From Polaromonas sp. (GTDB taxonomy: Bacteria > Pseudomonadota > Gammaproteobacteria > Burkholderiales > Burkholderiaceae_C): a stretch of DNA of 64,000 nt. The notes below the pieces were generated by a model that saw nothing but the letters and a program-made list of their open reading frames with translations, had not been told where the DNA came from and searched no databases. The stretch is taken from positions 1 through 64,000 of the forward strand of contig NZ_JABBPC010000003.1 in assembly GCF_012927485.1 (NCBI RefSeq), in the 5' to 3' direction. Below, piece by piece: positions 44,332 to 53,047 of the stretch. Made by a program: the position numbers and the translations under genes. Each line of letters begins with the position of its first letter. The stretch's first letter is position 1.

Positions 44332-44915
44332 TCACCTGGGCGGAACGGGCAAAAGCCGCAATTGCACAAACGGGCCTGAGCGGTACTGCCAAAACTGACG
44401 AAACCGTGGCTATGAGACTTTTGGCAGTTTCGGCAGTACCTACCGAGGCCGTTTCTGCAACGCATGAGCGGCTTTCGTCAGTTTTGGCAGTGCCCTCCCC
44501 CGCCGTATTGGAAAAACACGATTCATCCATTGCGGTGACCAAAGACCCCGACCGCTGGTGCTGGCCGCAATCGTCGGCCATGAATGGGGCGGAGATTGAC
44601 ACCTTCACGGCGCGCCTGCACCAGTTCACCGACAAGGGCTTGGCCCGTAACGACGGTGAATCACTGGCCGACAAGCTGGTGCTGCGGGATCGTGAATCAG
44701 ACGACCGGCGCGTTTGCCTGGAGTGCCAGCACTTTGCCGGGCATGGGCCTGGGTCATGGCGCTGTTGCAACTGGCAGACCGCTGGTGTTGCTCTTCGCTC
44801 GCGTGATGCGCAACTGCCTGCCGTTCTGGTGGTGCAACTCCAGCGCTGTGACGGATTCACTGCGCACCCAACATCCACACTGCAAGGAACCGAAGATGAA
44901 CACGACCGCCACTGA
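44328..44915 (+). CDS. Uncharacterised island protein containing repeat-encoded segment
   Basis: 195 residues from ATG 44328, overlapping the DUF3987 stop. The N-terminal half (residues 15-60) is encoded by the inverted and direct repeats described at 44382-44494 and reads SGTAKTDETVAM...LSSVLAVPSPAV. The C-terminal half contains RRVCLECQHFAGHGPGSWRCCNW, a possible zinc site. It overlaps the next gene by 20 bases. No function can be assigned. Confidence 0.7.
   Translation: MITWAERAKAAIAQTGLSGTAKTDETVAMRLLAVSAVPTEAVSATHERLSSVLAVPSPAVLEKHDSSIAVTKDPDRWCWPQSSAMNGAEIDTFTARLHQFTDKGLARNDGESLADKLVLRDRESDDRRVCLECQHFAGHGPGSWRCCNWQTAGVALRSRDAQLPAVLVVQLQRCDGFTAHPTSTLQGTEDEHDRH
44382..44494. repeat. Iteron-like inverted/direct repeats
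   Basis: GGTACTGCCAAAACTGACGAAA at 44382-44403 is matched in inverse orientation by 44473-44494 (21 of 22 positions). A third related copy (TTTTGGCAGTTTCGGCAGTACC) lies between them at 44419-44440, and a fourth (CACTGACAAAACTGACGAAAT) at 44910-44930. They could be replication iterons or simply a coding repeat. Confidence 0.7.
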
Positions 44916-45693
44916 CAAAACTGACGAAATAGCCGCCCAGAACACCCAGCCCTACGAAGTGGTGCGCTTCAACGCCCTCAAGCACGGCATCCTCAGCCGT
45001 TACACCGTGCTCAGCCACGAAAGCCATGCCGACTATGAAAGCCTGGTTAATTCGCTAATGGACGAGCACTTGCCAGCGGGTGCGACCGAGCAGCATTTGA
45101 TTGAAGAGCTGGCCAGCGTGATCTGGCGCAAGCGCCGTGTGCTGCAAGCCGAGGGTGCCACCATCAATAAGGGATTGAAGGAATCCGCGCGCAGTGCCAA
45201 GACCGTCATCCCGGCAGCAGCACCGTTTGAAATGGGGTTGTCGGGCGAAGGCACCGACATCCGCGACCTGATGGATTTGAAACCCGAAGACGTGACCGAA
45301 AGCCAGCGCGCTGCCCGCCATGACCTCGACGCCACCAACAAGGCCAGCGCCATACTGCGCAAAGGCGGCGACCGCGCTTATGACAAGGCCCTGCGTGCCC
45401 TGTTACCCGATTCACGGGACTGGTGGGAGAGCTACGTCGAGGAAGAGGAATACACCGCCGATGTTGAGGGCTTGACCAGCTTCATCACAGAGCACCTGTC
45501 TCCCGTGTGCCACCAACAGGAAAAAGAATCCCGCCACCACGATGCCATCGTAAATCAAACCATTGGCGAAGGGCTGCAAGCCTACAAGCTGGAGAAGCTT
45601 TCCCGCTACGAAACCCACCTGGACCGCAAGTTTGAGCGCACTTTGGCCATGCTGATCAAGCTCAAAGACCTCAGAAGCAGCCGCACAGGGTAA
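44896..45693 (+). CDS. Uncharacterised island protein (NALKHGILS family)
   Basis: 265 residues from ATG 44896. The conserved beginning YEVVRFNALKHGILSRYTVLSHE and EELASVIWRKRRVLQAEGATI recur in genes of plasmids and genomic islands, from general family knowledge; no function is established. The rest is acidic and helical (ESYVEEEEYTADVEG) with a basic C-terminal helix. No catalytic motif is evident. Confidence 0.75.
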   Translation: MNTTATDKTDEIAAQNTQPYEVVRFNALKHGILSRYTVLSHESHADYESLVNSLMDEHLPAGATEQHLIEELASVIWRKRRVLQAEGATINKGLKESARSAKTVIPAAAPFEMGLSGEGTDIRDLMDLKPEDVTESQRAARHDLDATNKASAILRKGGDRAYDKALRALLPDSRDWWESYVEEEEYTADVEGLTSFITEHLSPVCHQQEKESRHHDAIVNQTIGEGLQAYKLEKLSRYETHLDRKFERTLAMLIKLKDLRSSRTG

Positions 45694-45832
45694 AAACATG
45701 CGTACCTTTCGGCAACACGCAAAACACCCAGAACCCAGCAGACATGCGGGTTGCCGCCCGATTTATGGGTTTTCAGGCCACAACGCTCGCTCAACTTGCC
45801 AATTGATTTCGGCAAAAAACCGGAGAATAGAA

Positions 45833-46438
45833 ATGGGCGGACGGGGAAGTGGACGGCAATGCAGCTACGGCGGCAAACCAGAGACCAGCGACTCCATGCC
45901 GCTGGACATCCGCAAGATCACCCGCAAGGGCTTGCTGGTGACGGGCAATCGCTTTAGCTGGCAATGGCTGGTGAATGACCGTCAGGTGGCAGGCATCAGC
46001 GTCCGGGTGGATTTGCAAAGCATGGTGCTGTCCTACTGTATGAAGAGTACCGGCGAAGTCGTCGAGCAACAGGTGCAGACGCAAACCTCCCCCTGCCACT
46101 TGGGCGGGCAGCGCTACTGGTTTACCTGCCCACGGTGCAGAAAGCGGGTGGCGGTGCTCTACGCGCCGGGCCGGTACTTCGCCTGCCGCCAGTGTGGCGG
46201 GCTGGGCTACGCCACACAGAAAGAAGGCGCAGGCGACCGGGCATCGACTAAAGCCGACAAGCTGCGCAAACGCTTGGGCTGGCAGGCAGGCATTTTGAAT
46301 GGCGGCGGCGGTAAACCCAAAGGCATGCATTTGAAGACCTACCAGCGACTCAAAAGCAATCACGATGCGCTGGTGCAAGTCAGCTTGCATGACATTGGCC
46401 GCAAGCTGGGTTTCCTGCACAAGTTGCTGGAGGAGTAA
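45833..46438 (+). CDS. Zinc-ribbon island protein
   Basis: 201 residues from ATG 45833, with GGAG upstream. It starts MGGRGSGRQCSYGG, a beginning common in phage-derived proteins of unknown role. A zinc ribbon is visible: FTCPRCRKRV (about 98-107) and FACRQCGGLGY (about 117-127). The C-terminus is basic and helical (TYQRLKSNHDALVQVSLHDIGRKLG). It is the last gene of the island on this side. Confidence 0.8.
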   Translation: MGGRGSGRQCSYGGKPETSDSMPLDIRKITRKGLLVTGNRFSWQWLVNDRQVAGISVRVDLQSMVLSYCMKSTGEVVEQQVQTQTSPCHLGGQRYWFTCPRCRKRVAVLYAPGRYFACRQCGGLGYATQKEGAGDRASTKADKLRKRLGWQAGILNGGGGKPKGMHLKTYQRLKSNHDALVQVSLHDIGRKLGFLHKLLEE

Positions 46439-46617
46439 ATCTGTTTCGCAAAATGGTCGCTGTCTGCGGCCATCCCGATGACTGACCAAGCCCCTGCGCA
46501 GCACAGCCATATGCCAAATAGGCCGTTAGCTCTCGTAGAGCGTGCGCAAGCGGCTATGAAGCAAATGGATACGGTGTGCGTTTAATACGACTGCGCCATC
46601 CCCAGCTTTGCCCGCAG

Positions 46618-46638
46618 TTGGGACAACGGTTGGGACAA
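46618..46638. repeat. Right pair of TTGGGACAA repeats (probable integrase arm sites)
   Basis: TTGGGACAA occurs at 46618-46626 and 46630-46638, period 12, in the same orientation as the left pair and about 20 bases from the right attachment repeat. Confidence 0.7.
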
Positions 46639-46658
46639 TGGATGATTCTGGAGCCACA

Positions 46659-46756
46659 AAGAAGAAAGGACTTAGCCCCTTTCGAAGCTAAGTCCTTGAT
46701 TCATATGGTCGGTGTGAAAGGATTCGAACCTTCGACCCCTTGCACCCCATGCAAGT
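46659..46756. repeat. Right attachment repeat (tRNA-Pro 3' half and terminator)
   Basis: 98 bases, two mismatches from the left copy. It supplies the 3' half and terminator of the intact tRNA-Pro, so integration leaves the tRNA functional. Confidence 0.93.
46665..46697 (-). terminator. Terminator of tRNA-Pro
   Basis: AAGGACTTAGC / GCTAAGTCCTT form an 11-bp stem (minus strand, after the tRNA), followed by TTCTTC. It is part of the duplicated attachment site. Confidence 0.75.
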
Positions 46757-46782
46757 GCGCTACCAGGCTGCGCCACACACCG
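46706..46782 (-). tRNA. tRNA-Pro (anticodon GGG)
   Basis: Read on the minus strand: acceptor stem CGGTGTG / CACACCG, discriminator A, encoded CCA (46706-46708), T-arm with GGTTCGAATCC, and an anticodon stem-loop CTTGC-ATGGGGT-GCAAG giving GGG at positions 34-36. The gene is the integration site of the island, which provides its 3' half. Confidence 0.96.
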
Positions 46783-46818
46783 AAAACACCGGAATTATAA
46801 CTCGGAGGAAAGCGCGTC

Positions 46819-47298
46819 TTAGTATGCGGGGCTAAGCAAGTCGCGAATTTCGAATAATTCGCGACGCACTAGTTGAAGCCGCTGGTGCGCGACACTTCCC
46901 ATAGACAAATCAGGTCTGTCGGACTCACTGTCTTCAGAGTCCACGGAATCCTCAAAATCATCGGGCACCAAATCACCAGCCTCAAACACATCCACACCAT
47001 CAAGTATGACGGCACTGTTGCGCCGCTTATCACGGTCGGTCTGAACAATCTCCTGCAATCTGTTGCGGGCACCGCTGATTGTGAAGCCCTGGTCGTACAG
47101 CAGATCACGGATGCTGCGAATCATCAACACTTCATGGTGTTGATAATAGCGGCGATTGCCGCGTCTCTTCATCGGGCGAAGCTGGGTAAACTCTTGCTCC
47201 CAATAACGGAGCACGTGAGGCTTAACGCCGCACAAATCGCTGACCTCACCAATGGTGAAGTAGCGTTTTGCGGGGATGAGAGGAAGAGGATTCTCCAA
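46819..47298 (-). CDS. MerR-family transcriptional regulator
   Basis: 159 residues. The N-terminal MerR HTH is clear: KRYFTIGEVSDLCGVKPHVLRYWEQEF...RRGNRRYYQHHEVLMI. The C-terminal part is acidic (DLVPDDFEDSVDSEDSESD) without a recognisable ligand domain. Genes of this type directly follow ihfA in many beta/gammaproteobacteria; the target is unknown. tRNA-Pro follows on the same strand. Confidence 0.93.
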   Translation of the reverse strand: MENPLPLIPAKRYFTIGEVSDLCGVKPHVLRYWEQEFTQLRPMKRRGNRRYYQHHEVLMIRSIRDLLYDQGFTISGARNRLQEIVQTDRDKRRNSAVILDGVDVFEAGDLVPDDFEDSVDSEDSESDRPDLSMGSVAHQRLQLVRRELFEIRDLLSPAY

Positions 47299-47463
47299 TT
47301 AAATCAATACGCTGATAAGAAAAATCTTAAATTTACCCCAAGTCGAACCTTCGTGCAAAGGGTTGCAATGGTTTTTTGGAAAACGTTGCTTCGTCACACA
47401 ACAGACGTCTGCAGCAGACGGCGTCTCTCATAACCCGATTGCCTATAACCAACCCAAAGACGC

Positions 47464-47799
47464 CTACTCAGTGTACACAGCAGAGTTTTCACCTTGTATG
47501 TGGTCTTTTAGTTTATGACTGGCATGAAAAGTTACCACCCTGCGCGCCTCGATCGGGATGGATTCCCCCGTTCGCGGGTTGCGGCCGGGTCGCGGCGCCT
47601 TGGTACGAATCTGGAAGTTGCCAAAACCGGAAATTTTTACATCCTTACCATCTACCAAACGGTCTGAGATAAGGTCAAAAAACGCGTCAATCATATCTTT
47701 CGATTCGCGTTTATTAAGTCCTATCTGCTCAAATAGCAGCTCTGCCAAATGTGCTTTGGTAAGCGCCGGGGTTTCCAGGCTTTCAACAGAAAATTCCAC
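47464..47799 (-). CDS. ihfA: Integration host factor alpha subunit
   Basis: 111 residues from GTG 47799, preceded by AGGAGG nine bases upstream. The HU/IHF fold is complete: [24 protein letters not shown], the [12 protein letters not shown] strand, and the DNA arm [26 protein letters not shown] bends DNA as an alpha-beta heterodimer. It follows pheT by 40 bases, the conserved order. An extra 10-residue N-terminal extension ([11 protein letters not shown]) is typical of Comamonadaceae homologues. Confidence 0.96.
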   Translation of the reverse strand: MEFSVESLETPALTKAHLAELLFEQIGLNKRESKDMIDAFFDLISDRLVDGKDVKISGFGNFQIRTKAPRPGRNPRTGESIPIEARRVVTFHASHKLKDHIQGENSAVYTE

Positions 47800-47839
47800 T
47801 GGGACGTTCCTCCTGCCGACTATTGTTTTTGTTGAGACC

Positions 47840-50269
47840 TCAGGCACGTAGCCGCGCTCGCAGTTGACTTTGCAGATTTGCAAGCACCGCCCGGACGGTC
47901 GTCTCAATATCTTCGTCGGTCAGTGTAGCGGTGTCGCTCGAAAGAACCAAACGAACGGCAAGACTTTTTTCTCCCGGTTGCAGGCCCCCTGCGTCTTGCT
48001 GCGGACGGTAGACGTCGAACAGTGTTGCGCCCTTTAATAGGCCTTTGGTTTTGGCGCCGTAAATTGCTGCCTTGAGCGCTGCATGCGTGACGTCCTCGGG
48101 CACAATCACAGCAATATCCCGCTCCACGGGCTGTAGCTTGCTAACTATATTGAATACCGGCACATGCCGCTGCAACACGGCATCGAGCTCCAGCTCAAAC
48201 AGCAGAGGCGCTTGCGCCAAGTCGTAGCTTTGCCGCCATTGCGGATGCAGTTCACCGACGAATCCAATCTGATTGCCCCCAACCGATACGCTGGCGCAAC
48301 GGCCAGGATGCATGGCCGGGTGCTCTGCGGGCGCAAAAACAGCCTGCAACGGGGCCAGCAAAGCTTCGACGTCGCCTTTGATGTCAAAAAAGTCCACTCC
48401 CTTGTCCGGTCGGCTCCATTGCAACGCCTCACGCGGACCGTAGGCGAGACCCGCCACGCGCATCGGCTGATTGAACCCCGCCACTGATGTGTCGGTGTTC
48501 TGGCTTTGTGCATCGCGCAGGTATACGCGACCCAGTTCAAACACATCCACGCGCGGTGCCTTGCGGTCCAGGTTGAACTTGAGCACCTGAAGCAGGGAAC
48601 CAAGCAGAGAGGAACGCATCACGCTCATTTGGCTCGAAATGGGGTTCAGAAGCTTGATCGGATTCAGGTTGCCCGCCAACTCGGCTTCCCATCGTTCCTC
48701 GACAAAGCTGAAGTTGATGGTTTCCTGATAACCCAACGAGGCCAGCGCGCGACGCACTGCAAAAGGGCTTCTCTCTGATTCGGAGGGTATTCTCGCTGTG
48801 ATTGGCGCAAGGGGTGGCGTTTCGGGTAGGCAGTTGTAGCCCACCATACGCACCACCTCTTCGATGAGGTCCTCTTCGATTTGCAGATCGAAGCGATAGC
48901 TGGGCGGTGTCACCGTTAACGTACCCTCTCCTTCTGCCACCTGTAATCCCAGACGATTGAGCGCGTCAAGGCACTGCGCCTTCGTGAGCGACATGCCAAT
49001 CACCTTGGACGCACGCGCTACCCGCAAAGTCACCGGCGTCGCCTTAGGCAGGTTGACCTTCACATCATCGATAGGGCCACACACCGTCTCTGTCGTTCCA
49101 CAGATATCGATGATCAGTTGGGTAATGTGTTCGATGTGCTCGACAGTTTGACCCGGGTCCACACCGCGCTCAAAGCGGTGCCCTGCTTCGGTTGAAAAAT
49201 TGTAGCGCCGTGAACGGCCGGCAATGGCCTTGGGCCACCAGAATGCCGCTTCAACATAGACGTTTTTCGTGTCATCCGATACCGCCGTAGCATCGCCACC
49301 CATAATGCCCGCTAGCGATTCGACTTCGACCTCATCAGCAATCACGCCGACCTTCTCATCAACCGTCACGGTGCTGCCATTGAGAAGCTTCAGCGTCTCA
49401 CCCGGCTTTCCCCATCGAACGTCTAGCCCGCCGTGGATTTTGTCAAGATCAAAGATATGCGAAGGACGACCCAGCTCGAACATGACGTAGTTGGAAATAT
49501 CCACCAGCGCCGTCACGCTGCGCTGTCCGCAACGCGCAAGGCGGTCTACCATCCAGGGCGGCGTGGCGGCTTTGGTGTTGACGTTGCGCACAATGCGACC
49601 AGAGAAACGGCCGCACAGATCGGGCGCGCTGATCTTGACCGGCAACTTGTTAGGGTCGCTCACCGTGACAGCAGGAAAAATGGGCGTTTTTAAAGGTGCT
49701 CCAGTCAGGGCAGCGACTTCACGGGCGACGCCATAAACGCTGAGGCAATGCGCCAGATTAGGGGTGAGCTTAAGGGTAAACAGCGTGTCGTCCAGTTGAA
49801 GGTGCTCGCGAATATTCTGGCCCAGCGGCGCATTTGCCGTCAGTTCCAGCAAACCGCCATGATCCTGCGACAGCTTAAGCTCGCGCGCCGAGCAGAGCAT
49901 GCCCTGGCTTTCCACGCCACGCAACTTGCCCATCTTGATCAGGAAAGGTTTTCCATCTTCCCCGGCAGGCAACTCCGCACCCACCAAGGCGCAGGGCACC
50001 TTGATCCCCACACGGGCATTGGGCGCACCGCATACGATAGTGAGCAAGCCACCCGCTTGACCGACATCCACCTGGCACACGCGCAGCCGATCGGCGTTGG
50101 GATGTTGCACCGCCTCTTTTATTTCCCCCACAACAACGTTTGTGAAAGGCGGTGCCACGGATTTGAGTTCATCCACTTCAAGGCCGGCCATGGTGAGGGT
50201 CTCGGCGAGCTGCTTGGTAGAGGCCGGAGGATTGCAAAATTCTCGCAACCAAGATTCTGGAAATTGCAT
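47840..50269 (-). CDS. pheT: Phenylalanyl-tRNA synthetase beta subunit
   Basis: 809 residues, a normal length. It starts [17 protein letters not shown]; an EMAP/tRNA-binding domain (about 40-150), the B3/B4 editing domain, B5 and the catalytic-like core ([16 protein letters not shown]), and the C-terminal anticodon-binding domain ([15 protein letters not shown]) are all visible. With PheS it charges tRNA-Phe. It lies 24 bases after pheS in the translation operon. Confidence 0.97.
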   Translation of the reverse strand: MQFPESWLREFCNPPASTKQLAETLTMAGLEVDELKSVAPPFTNVVVGEIKEAVQHPNADRLRVCQVDVGQAGGLLTIVCGAPNARVGIKVPCALVGAELPAGEDGKPFLIKMGKLRGVESQGMLCSARELKLSQDHGGLLELTANAPLGQNIREHLQLDDTLFTLKLTPNLAHCLSVYGVAREVAALTGAPLKTPIFPAVTVSDPNKLPVKISAPDLCGRFSGRIVRNVNTKAATPPWMVDRLARCGQRSVTALVDISNYVMFELGRPSHIFDLDKIHGGLDVRWGKPGETLKLLNGSTVTVDEKVGVIADEVEVESLAGIMGGDATAVSDDTKNVYVEAAFWWPKAIAGRSRRYNFSTEAGHRFERGVDPGQTVEHIEHITQLIIDICGTTETVCGPIDDVKVNLPKATPVTLRVARASKVIGMSLTKAQCLDALNRLGLQVAEGEGTLTVTPPSYRFDLQIEEDLIEEVVRMVGYNCLPETPPLAPITARIPSESERSPFAVRRALASLGYQETINFSFVEERWEAELAGNLNPIKLLNPISSQMSVMRSSLLGSLLQVLKFNLDRKAPRVDVFELGRVYLRDAQSQNTDTSVAGFNQPMRVAGLAYGPREALQWSRPDKGVDFFDIKGDVEALLAPLQAVFAPAEHPAMHPGRCASVSVGGNQIGFVGELHPQWRQSYDLAQAPLLFELELDAVLQRHVPVFNIVSKLQPVERDIAVIVPEDVTHAALKAAIYGAKTKGLLKGATLFDVYRPQQDAGGLQPGEKSLAVRLVLSSDTATLTDEDIETTVRAVLANLQSQLRARLRA

Positions 50270-50293
50270 AGCGTGGCCTTGTTCTTTTTCTTG

Positions 50294-51358
50294 TTATGAC
50301 TGGAATTGGGACAGAAATCGAATATCACCGTCAAAGAACAGGCGCAGGTCGTTCACGCCGTAGCGCAGCATGGTCATCCGGTCTGGCCCCATGCCAAAGG
50401 CGAACCCGATGTATTTTTCGGGATCAAGTCCCATGTTGCGCACCACGTTGGGATGCACTTGGCCCGAGCCAGCCACTTCGAGCCAGCGTCCCGCCAGCGG
50501 CCCGGTAGGGAACTGAATATCAATCTCAGCACTTGGCTCAGTGAACGGGAAGAAGCTGGGACGAAAGCGCAGCACCAGATCCTCACTTTCAAAAAAGGTA
50601 CGGCAAAAATCGGTGAACACGAACTTCAAATCCTTGAAGCTCACGTTCTCGCCAATCCACAAGCCTTCACACTGGTGGAACATCGGAGAATGGGTTGCAT
50701 CGCTGTCCACGCGGTAGGTGCGACCCGGGGCGATGACGCGAATCTCAGGCATCCTGCCGCCTGAATCAATGACCGCACGATGCTTCTTGACATGCTGAAC
50801 CGCATATCGGATCTGCATCGGGCTGGTGTGGGTGCGCAGCAAATTAGGCGCGGCCGCGCTACCCCCTTCAACATAAAACGTGTCGTGCATGGAACGAGCC
50901 GGATGGTCTTCAGGCGTGTTGAGCGCTGTAAAGTTGAACCAGTCGGTTTCTATCTCGGGTCCCTGCGCCACGTCAAAACCCATGGAACCGAAAATGGCTT
51001 CAATTCGCTCCAGCGTGAGTGACACTGGATGCAGCCCCCCCTGCGTGCGCTGACGCCCCGGAAGAGTGACGTCAAGTGCTTCGGCTTTGAGTTGTTTTTC
51101 AAGGTCCGCATGGGCCAACGCTTGGCGGCGCTCATTCAGCGCAGCTTCGATGGCCTGCTTAGCAAGGTTGATAGCCGCGCCACGGGATTTTTTCTCCGCC
51201 ACTGAAAGTATTGACATCCCTTTCATCAACTCGGTAACGCGCCCTGATTTTCCCAGAAACTGCGCTTTGGCATTTTCCAGATCAGCGGGCGTCGTGGCCT
51301 GCGCAAAACTGGCTTTAGCCGAACTCACCAGTTCGTCTAGGGCATCGAGTTCGTTCAT
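50294..51358 (-). CDS. pheS: Phenylalanyl-tRNA synthetase alpha subunit
   Basis: 354 residues. An N-terminal coiled coil (1-90) precedes class II motifs: motif 1 [19 protein letters not shown], motif 2 [15 protein letters not shown], and motif 3 [17 protein letters not shown]. It aminoacylates tRNA-Phe as an alpha2beta2 tetramer with PheT. A terminator-like hairpin lies between rplT and pheS, as in operons where pheS is attenuated. Confidence 0.97.
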   Translation of the reverse strand: MNELDALDELVSSAKASFAQATTPADLENAKAQFLGKSGRVTELMKGMSILSVAEKKSRGAAINLAKQAIEAALNERRQALAHADLEKQLKAEALDVTLPGRQRTQGGLHPVSLTLERIEAIFGSMGFDVAQGPEIETDWFNFTALNTPEDHPARSMHDTFYVEGGSAAAPNLLRTHTSPMQIRYAVQHVKKHRAVIDSGGRMPEIRVIAPGRTYRVDSDATHSPMFHQCEGLWIGENVSFKDLKFVFTDFCRTFFESEDLVLRFRPSFFPFTEPSAEIDIQFPTGPLAGRWLEVAGSGQVHPNVVRNMGLDPEKYIGFAFGMGPDRMTMLRYGVNDLRLFFDGDIRFLSQFQS

Positions 51359-51440
51359 AAATTCTCTCGTACAGGATCCGGAAACAGCGAAGATGTTTTC
51401 AACCGCGCGGCCATCATGCCTGTGCCACGGAAAAAAGTCG

Positions 51441-51474
51441 AAAAAAAAGCCAGAGCTTCTTCAAGCTCCAGCCC
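51441..51474 (-). terminator. Terminator/attenuator between rplT and pheS
   Basis: Minus strand GGCTGGAGCTT - GAAG - AAGCTCTGGCT (with G-U pairs) followed by eight T. It ends about 85 bases before the pheS start. It can end the rplT message or attenuate pheST; no Phe-rich leader peptide is evident. Confidence 0.75.
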
Positions 51475-51526
51475 TTTATTTTCAAGCACAAGATACTATT
51501 ATTTAAATAGCAACTTGTTCTGAAAA

Positions 51527-51886
51527 TCAGGTTGCCAGCTTGGCTTTCACCTGATCAACGATGGCGCCGAAAGCAGCGCTGTCATGAATAGCCATATCGG
51601 ACAAAACCTTGCGGTCAATCTCGATGCCTGATTTCTTTAAGCCATTGGCGAATTGGCTATAGGTCAGGCCAAATGAACGGCTTGCAGCATTGATACGGGC
51701 AATCCACAAGCGGCGGAAGACACGTTTCTTGGTCCGACGGTCACGGTAGGCATATTGCCCAGCCTTCATCACCGCTTCTTTGGCAATACGGAAGACGTTA
51801 CCGCGGCGACCGCGGAAGCCTTTTGCAAGGGCTAAAACTTTTTTGTGGCGGGCGCGAGCCGTTACACCACGTTTGACGCGAGGCAT
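51527..51886 (-). CDS. rplT: Ribosomal protein L20
   Basis: 119 residues, the usual length: [20 protein letters not shown], then [19 protein letters not shown] and [17 protein letters not shown]20 binds 23S rRNA early in large-subunit assembly and in many bacteria represses its own operon. It follows rpmI by 25 bases. Confidence 0.98.
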   Translation of the reverse strand: MPRVKRGVTARARHKKVLALAKGFRGRRGNVFRIAKEAVMKAGQYAYRDRRTKKRVFRRLWIARINAASRSFGLTYSQFANGLKKSGIEIDRKVLSDMAIHDSAAFGAIVDQVKAKLAT

Positions 51887-51911
51887 GTATGTACTCCTTG
51901 TTCGTCGTTAA

Positions 51912-52115
51912 TTAAATGCCACGGCCTGGCAACATCTGTGCCATGTGACCCATATTGGTCTCATGAACGGATACCGAGCCACGCAAGTGGCGTTTATTTT
52001 TGGTGGTCTTCTTAGTCAGAATGTGACGTTTGAAGGCTTGACCGCGCTTAACGGTGCCACCCGGACGAACGCGAAAACGCTTTTTAGCGCCGCTCTTGGT
52101 CTTCATTTTGGGCAT
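51912..52115 (-). CDS. rpmI: Ribosomal protein L35
   Basis: 67 residues: [40 protein letters not shown] and a C-terminal [12 protein letters not shown] typical of L35. It lies between infC and rplT, the conserved order. The 236 bases between infC and rpmI hold no gene. Confidence 0.97.
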   Translation of the reverse strand: MPKMKTKSGAKKRFRVRPGGTVKRGQAFKRHILTKKTTKNKRHLRGSVSVHETNMGHMAQMLPGRGI

Positions 52116-52351
52116 GTAATGCTCCTTTTCATTTGTGCTCGTGAGGCGCTGCGAAACTTCCGCAGACTTGATAGCCCCGAGCCACTTGTCAGCGGCGAGC
52201 TTTGCGGCTCACCACCTTGTCGCAACGAGTTTTATCCCGCTACTTTTGGGAAGTCGGCACATCGACCGACTTCACAGGAATGCTGCTAAGCACCCCTTTT
52301 TATTACTTGCTAGCGATTAAACCAGCAAGCCTATATTTTAAACTGCCGCCT

Positions 52352-52951
52352 TCACGCCGCAGCGGCTGGTGCCAATACGGTTTCCGCGGCTGACTTGGAG
52401 CCGACTTTCTTACGGCCCGGAGCAATCATCATGACCATCTGCCTCCCTTCAAGCTTGGGAAACTGTTCGACCAATATCAAATCCGCCAACTCATCACGAA
52501 TACGTGCCAGCAAGGCCAAGCCCAGTTCTTGATGAGTGATTTCGCGACCACGGAAGCGCAGGGTGATCTTGCACTTGTCGCCGTCTTCCAAAAATCGCTT
52601 GATATTGCGCAATTTGATGTTGTAGTCCCCGTCGTCGGTACCAGGTCGGAACTTGATTTCCTTGACCTCGATTACCTTCTGCTTGGACTTCGCTTCCGCC
52701 GCTTTCTTCTGCTCAGCGTACTTGAACTTGCCGTAGTCCATAAGTCGGCACACCGGCGGAACCGCCGTTGGCGAGATTTCTACAAGGTCCACATCCGCTT
52801 CGCCAGCCAGACGTAGCGCCTCCATGATGCTGACAACGCCCAAAGGCTCGTTGTCGGGCCCTGATAGTCGTACTTCAGGGGCCATGATTTCACGGTTCAA
52901 GCGGTGCTTGCGTTCTTCGCGGTGACGGCGGTCACGAAATTCAGTAGCGAT
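52352..52951 (-). CDS. infC: Translation initiation factor IF-3 with a probable ATC start codon
   Basis: The IF-3 match extends upstream of the first ATG (52900): [22 protein letters not shown] is in frame and begins with ATC 52949-52951, twelve bases after AAAGGA. Non-ATG AUU/AUC/AUA starts are known for infC, where they let IF-3 repress its own synthesis. The 199-residue product has the N-domain ([17 protein letters not shown]), the linker and C-domain motif [20 protein letters not shown]. Start at 52900 is the alternative. Confidence 0.93.
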   Translation of the reverse strand: MATEFRDRRHREERKHRLNREIMAPEVRLSGPDNEPLGVVSIMEALRLAGEADVDLVEISPTAVPPVCRLMDYGKFKYAEQKKAAEAKSKQKVIEVKEIKFRPGTDDGDYNIKLRNIKRFLEDGDKCKITLRFRGREITHQELGLALLARIRDELADLILVEQFPKLEGRQMVMMIAPGRKKVGSKSAAETVLAPAAAA

Positions 52952-53047
52952 GGTGCTAATCCTTTAATATTTGCTATACAAGCTATAGCGACTTGTGCCC
53001 GAATCGCATCGAAAAAAAGCAAAATTCATGAATGAATTTATCAAAAA

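Larger units (their letters stand above)
29901..46756. mobile_element. 16.9-kb integrative island in tRNA-Pro carrying a type I restriction-modification locus
   Basis: The island is bounded by 98-bp direct repeats (29901-29998 and 46659-46756, two mismatches) that contain the 3' half of tRNA-Pro(GGG) and its terminator. A tyrosine integrase gene lies just inside the left repeat, and paired TTGGGACAA repeats lie just inside both ends. Cargo comprises a fused type I restriction-modification operon, two uncharacterised coupled genes, and a replication-like module (AlpA, TOPRIM primase, DUF3987 ATPase). No capsid, tail, relaxase or type IV secretion genes are visible. It is either a satellite-like or plasmid-like integrative element that depends on a helper, or is mobilised only by its integrase. 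Confidence 0.92.

Noticed and set aside
45698..45832. N-terminal extension of the zinc-ribbon protein from ATG 45698
   Set aside because: The extension has low similarity to a normal start; the ATG at 45833 has GGAG upstream and the MGGRGSGR beginning typical of such proteins.
46665..46782. Second functional tRNA-Pro at 29940-29998
   Set aside because: Only the 3' half matches; the 5' half and acceptor stem are missing, so it is the displaced attachment-site copy.
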